A DNA stretch of 39,311 nucleotides from Alteromonas marina (GTDB taxonomy: Bacteria > Pseudomonadota > Gammaproteobacteria > Enterobacterales > Alteromonadaceae), in assembly GCF_000808575.1 (NCBI RefSeq), contig NZ_JWLW01000008.1:1-39311 (forward strand), written 5' to 3'. Shown in pieces: positions 36,913-39,311 of this stretch. Each line of letters opens with the position of its first letter. Within the stretch, counting starts at the first letter, position 1. The position numbers and the translations under genes are program-made. The notes under the pieces are model-generated. The model searched no databases, was not told the DNA's origin, and was given only the letters and a program-made list of their open reading frames with translations.

Positions 36913-39015
36913 ATGCCTCGTAAGACCTCGATTGAGCGTTATCGCAATATTGGTATTGTGGCTCACGTGGACGCGGGTAAAACCACGACCACAGAGCGTG
37001 TTCTGTTTTATACAGGACTGTCTCACAAAATCGGTGAAGTGCACGATGGTGCTGCTACCATGGACTGGATGGAGCAAGAGCAGGAGCGTGGTATTACTAT
37101 CACGTCTGCTGCAACGACTTGTTTCTGGTCTGGTATGGAGCAACAGTTCGATCAACACAGGATCAACATCATCGACACCCCTGGACACGTTGACTTTACT
37201 ATCGAAGTAGAGCGTTCATTGCGTGTACTAGACGGTGCAGTGGTTGTTTTCTGTGGGTCTTCTGGGGTAGAACCTCAATCAGAGACAGTCTGGCGACAGG
37301 CTGACAAATATCAAGTGCCACGCCTTGTGTTCGTTAATAAGATGGACCGGGCTGGCGCTGATTTTGAACGTGTTGTGGGTCAAATCCGCAAGCGTTTAGG
37401 CGCAAACTGTGTTCCGATTCAAATCAACATGGGCGCTGAAGAGAATTTCCATGGCGTCATCGATCTTGTGAAGATGAAAGCCATCAACTGGAATGAAGAA
37501 GACATGGGTATGACATTTACCTATGAAGACATTCCGGCTGAATATTTAGATACCGCTGAGCAGTACCGTACCGAAATGATCGAAGCGGCTGCTGAAGCAT
37601 CTGATGAGCTAATGAATAAATACTTAGAAGGCGAAGAGCTTTCTGAGGAAGAAATTCGTTCAGGCCTTCGTCAGCGTACGCTGAACAACGAAATTGTTCT
37701 TGCCACCTGTGGCAGTGCCTTCAAAAACAAAGGTGTTCAGGCCGTACTAGACGCGGTTATTCATTATCTTCCGTCTCCAACAGAAGTTAAAGCCATCACA
37801 GGTGTACTTGACGACAAAGACGAGACAGAAGCAGAGCGTCATTCAAGCGACGATGAGCCGTTCTCAGCGCTAGCATTTAAAATAGCGACAGACCCATTTG
37901 TAGGTACGCTAACCTTCTTCCGTTGTTACTCTGGTGTAGTAAACACGGGTGATACGGTTTACAACCCTGTTAAGGGCAAGCGTGAGCGCTTTGGTCGTAT
38001 TGTGCAAATGCACGCGAAAGACCGTGAAGAAATTAAAGAAGTACGCGCAGGTGACATTGCTGCGGCTATTGGCCTTAAAGATGTAACAACCGGTGATACG
38101 CTTTGTGATCCTAACCATGTTATTACGCTAGAGCGTATGGAGTTCCCAGAGCCGGTAATTTCAATTGCGGTTGAGCCTAAGTCGCAAGCTGACCAAGAGA
38201 AAATGGGCATAGCCCTAAGCAAGCTTGCAGCTGAAGATCCGTCGTTTAAAGTTAAAACTGACGACGAGACAGGCCAGACGATTATTTCAGGTATGGGTGA
38301 GCTTCACCTTGATATCATTGTCGACCGCATGAAGCGCGAATTTAAAGTTGAATGTAACGTAGGTAACCCTCAGGTTGCTTATCGTGAAACCCTTCGTAAA
38401 TCTGTTGAAGTTGAAGGGAAGTTCGTTCGTCAGTCAGGCGGCCGTGGCCAATTTGGTCATGTATGGCTGCGCATTGAGCCTCAAGAAGAAGGTTCAGGCT
38501 ACGAATTTGTGAACGAAATCGTCGGTGGTGTGGTACCAAAAGAGTTCATTCCAGCGGTCGATAAAGGAATTCAGGAGCAGATGCGAAGTGGTGTTCTTGC
38601 AGGGTATCCAGTACTTGATGTAAAGGTTACGCTGTTTGACGGTTCATACCACGATGTTGACTCTTCTGAAATGGCGTTTAAGATCGCCGGCTCTATGGGT
38701 TTCAAAAAAGGCGCCGCAGAAGCAAATCCGGTGTTACTTGAACCCACAATGAAAGTTGAAGTGACTACTCCAGAAGACTGGATGGGTGATGTAGTTGGTG
38801 ACATTAATCGTCGCCGCGGCATGATCGAAGGTATGGAAGATGGCGTCGCAGGTGTTAAAATAATACGTGCTAAAGTGCCGCTTTCAGAAATGTTTGGCTA
38901 CGCAACTGACTTGCGTTCACAAACACAAGGTCGTGCTTCATACTCAATGGAGTTCTTCAATTATTCTGAGGCGCCGAACAATGTGGCGCAGGCTATTATT
39001 GAATCTAGAATTTAA
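36913..39015 (+). CDS. fusA: Elongation factor G
   Basis: A 700-residue translocation GTPase. The G motifs are [12 protein letters not shown] (17-28), [11 protein letters not shown] and [10 protein letters not shown]. Domain IV has [12 protein letters not shown], and the C-terminus has [26 protein letters not shown]. The position in the str operon and full length identify it as the main EF-G. Sequence details are nearer the form I recall in Shewanella and Vibrio than the E. coli one. GAGAGA is just upstream of the ATG, 27 bases after rpsG. Confidence 0.97.
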   Translation: MPRKTSIERYRNIGIVAHVDAGKTTTTERVLFYTGLSHKIGEVHDGAATMDWMEQEQERGITITSAATTCFWSGMEQQFDQHRINIIDTPGHVDFTIEVERSLRVLDGAVVVFCGSSGVEPQSETVWRQADKYQVPRLVFVNKMDRAGADFERVVGQIRKRLGANCVPIQINMGAEENFHGVIDLVKMKAINWNEEDMGMTFTYEDIPAEYLDTAEQYRTEMIEAAAEASDELMNKYLEGEELSEEEIRSGLRQRTLNNEIVLATCGSAFKNKGVQAVLDAVIHYLPSPTEVKAITGVLDDKDETEAERHSSDDEPFSALAFKIATDPFVGTLTFFRCYSGVVNTGDTVYNPVKGKRERFGRIVQMHAKDREEIKEVRAGDIAAAIGLKDVTTGDTLCDPNHVITLERMEFPEPVISIAVEPKSQADQEKMGIALSKLAAEDPSFKVKTDDETGQTIISGMGELHLDIIVDRMKREFKVECNVGNPQVAYRETLRKSVEVEGKFVRQSGGRGQFGHVWLRIEPQEEGSGYEFVNEIVGGVVPKEFIPAVDKGIQEQMRSGVLAGYPVLDVKVTLFDGSYHDVDSSEMAFKIAGSMGFKKGAAEANPVLLEPTMKVEVTTPEDWMGDVVGDINRRRGMIEGMEDGVAGVKIIRAKVPLSEMFGYATDLRSQTQGRASYSMEFFNYSEAPNNVAQAIIESRI

Positions 39016-39030
39016 TCTAAATGAAGGTTC

Positions 39031-39059
39031 GGTCCGGTCTATTGGTGGGTCGGACTTTT
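39031..39059 (+). other. Weak hairpin between fusA and tuf
   Basis: GGTCCGGTC (39031-39039) can pair with GGGTCGGACT (39047-39056) through a core of five Watson-Crick pairs and some G-U pairs, followed by T residues. It could partly reduce read-through into tuf or mark processing. The structure is modest. Confidence 0.4.
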
Positions 39060-39066
39060 AACTTAG

Positions 39067-39311
<245 letters not shown>

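Overview
This window looks like a chromosomal segment from a marine gammaproteobacterium of the Alteromonas type. That assignment rests on the FolE, FolM, PyrC, DbpA, RpoB/RpoC and EF-G sequences, the neighbouring amylosucrase, M13 lipoprotein peptidase and CBM9/DUF5916 genes, and moderate G+C. No database search was possible, so the genus is an inference.

Left part (1-23150) holds small metabolic and envelope units. aguA-aguB overlap and convert agmatine to putrescine. folM and folE diverge (pterin synthesis), followed by a small CPXCG-type cysteine-rich protein. An amylosucrase with all catalytic residues diverges from an MFS transporter across a spacer holding a LacI-type palindrome, which suggests a sucrose import and use unit. 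Then come an MscS channel, a gloA2-aldo/keto reductase pair, a Blc lipocalin, and a tightly packed pyrC - two-lobed periplasmic binding protein - dbpA cluster. After these are a small ACT-domain protein, a PepO-like lipoprotein peptidase, an RraA-family protein with an intact aldolase metal motif, a CBM9/DUF5916 outer-membrane protein, and a fused ABC exporter.

Right part (23198-39311) is the classic transcription/translation block: tRNA-Trp-secE-nusG // rplK-rplA / rplJ-rplL / rpoB-rpoC // rpsL-rpsG-fusA-tuf (cut by the window end). Three strong sigma70 promoters with G+C-rich discriminators are visible, ahead of tRNA-Trp, rplK and rpsL, as expected for growth-rate and stringent control. RNA-level controls are readable: a long L10 leader before rplJ, a strong attenuator-like hairpin between rplL and rpoB, an rpsL-rpsG structure that buries the rpsG ribosome binding site (the S7 feedback site), and several hairpins in the str leader.

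I see no CRISPR array, prophage, complete insertion sequence or defence system, and no evidence of an undescribed multi-gene system. The most interesting local structure is at the rpoC-rpsL junction: the ascending arm of the rpoBC terminator coincides with the predicted start site of the rpsL promoter. Read-through RNA could therefore form the terminator, while RNA started at that promoter could not.
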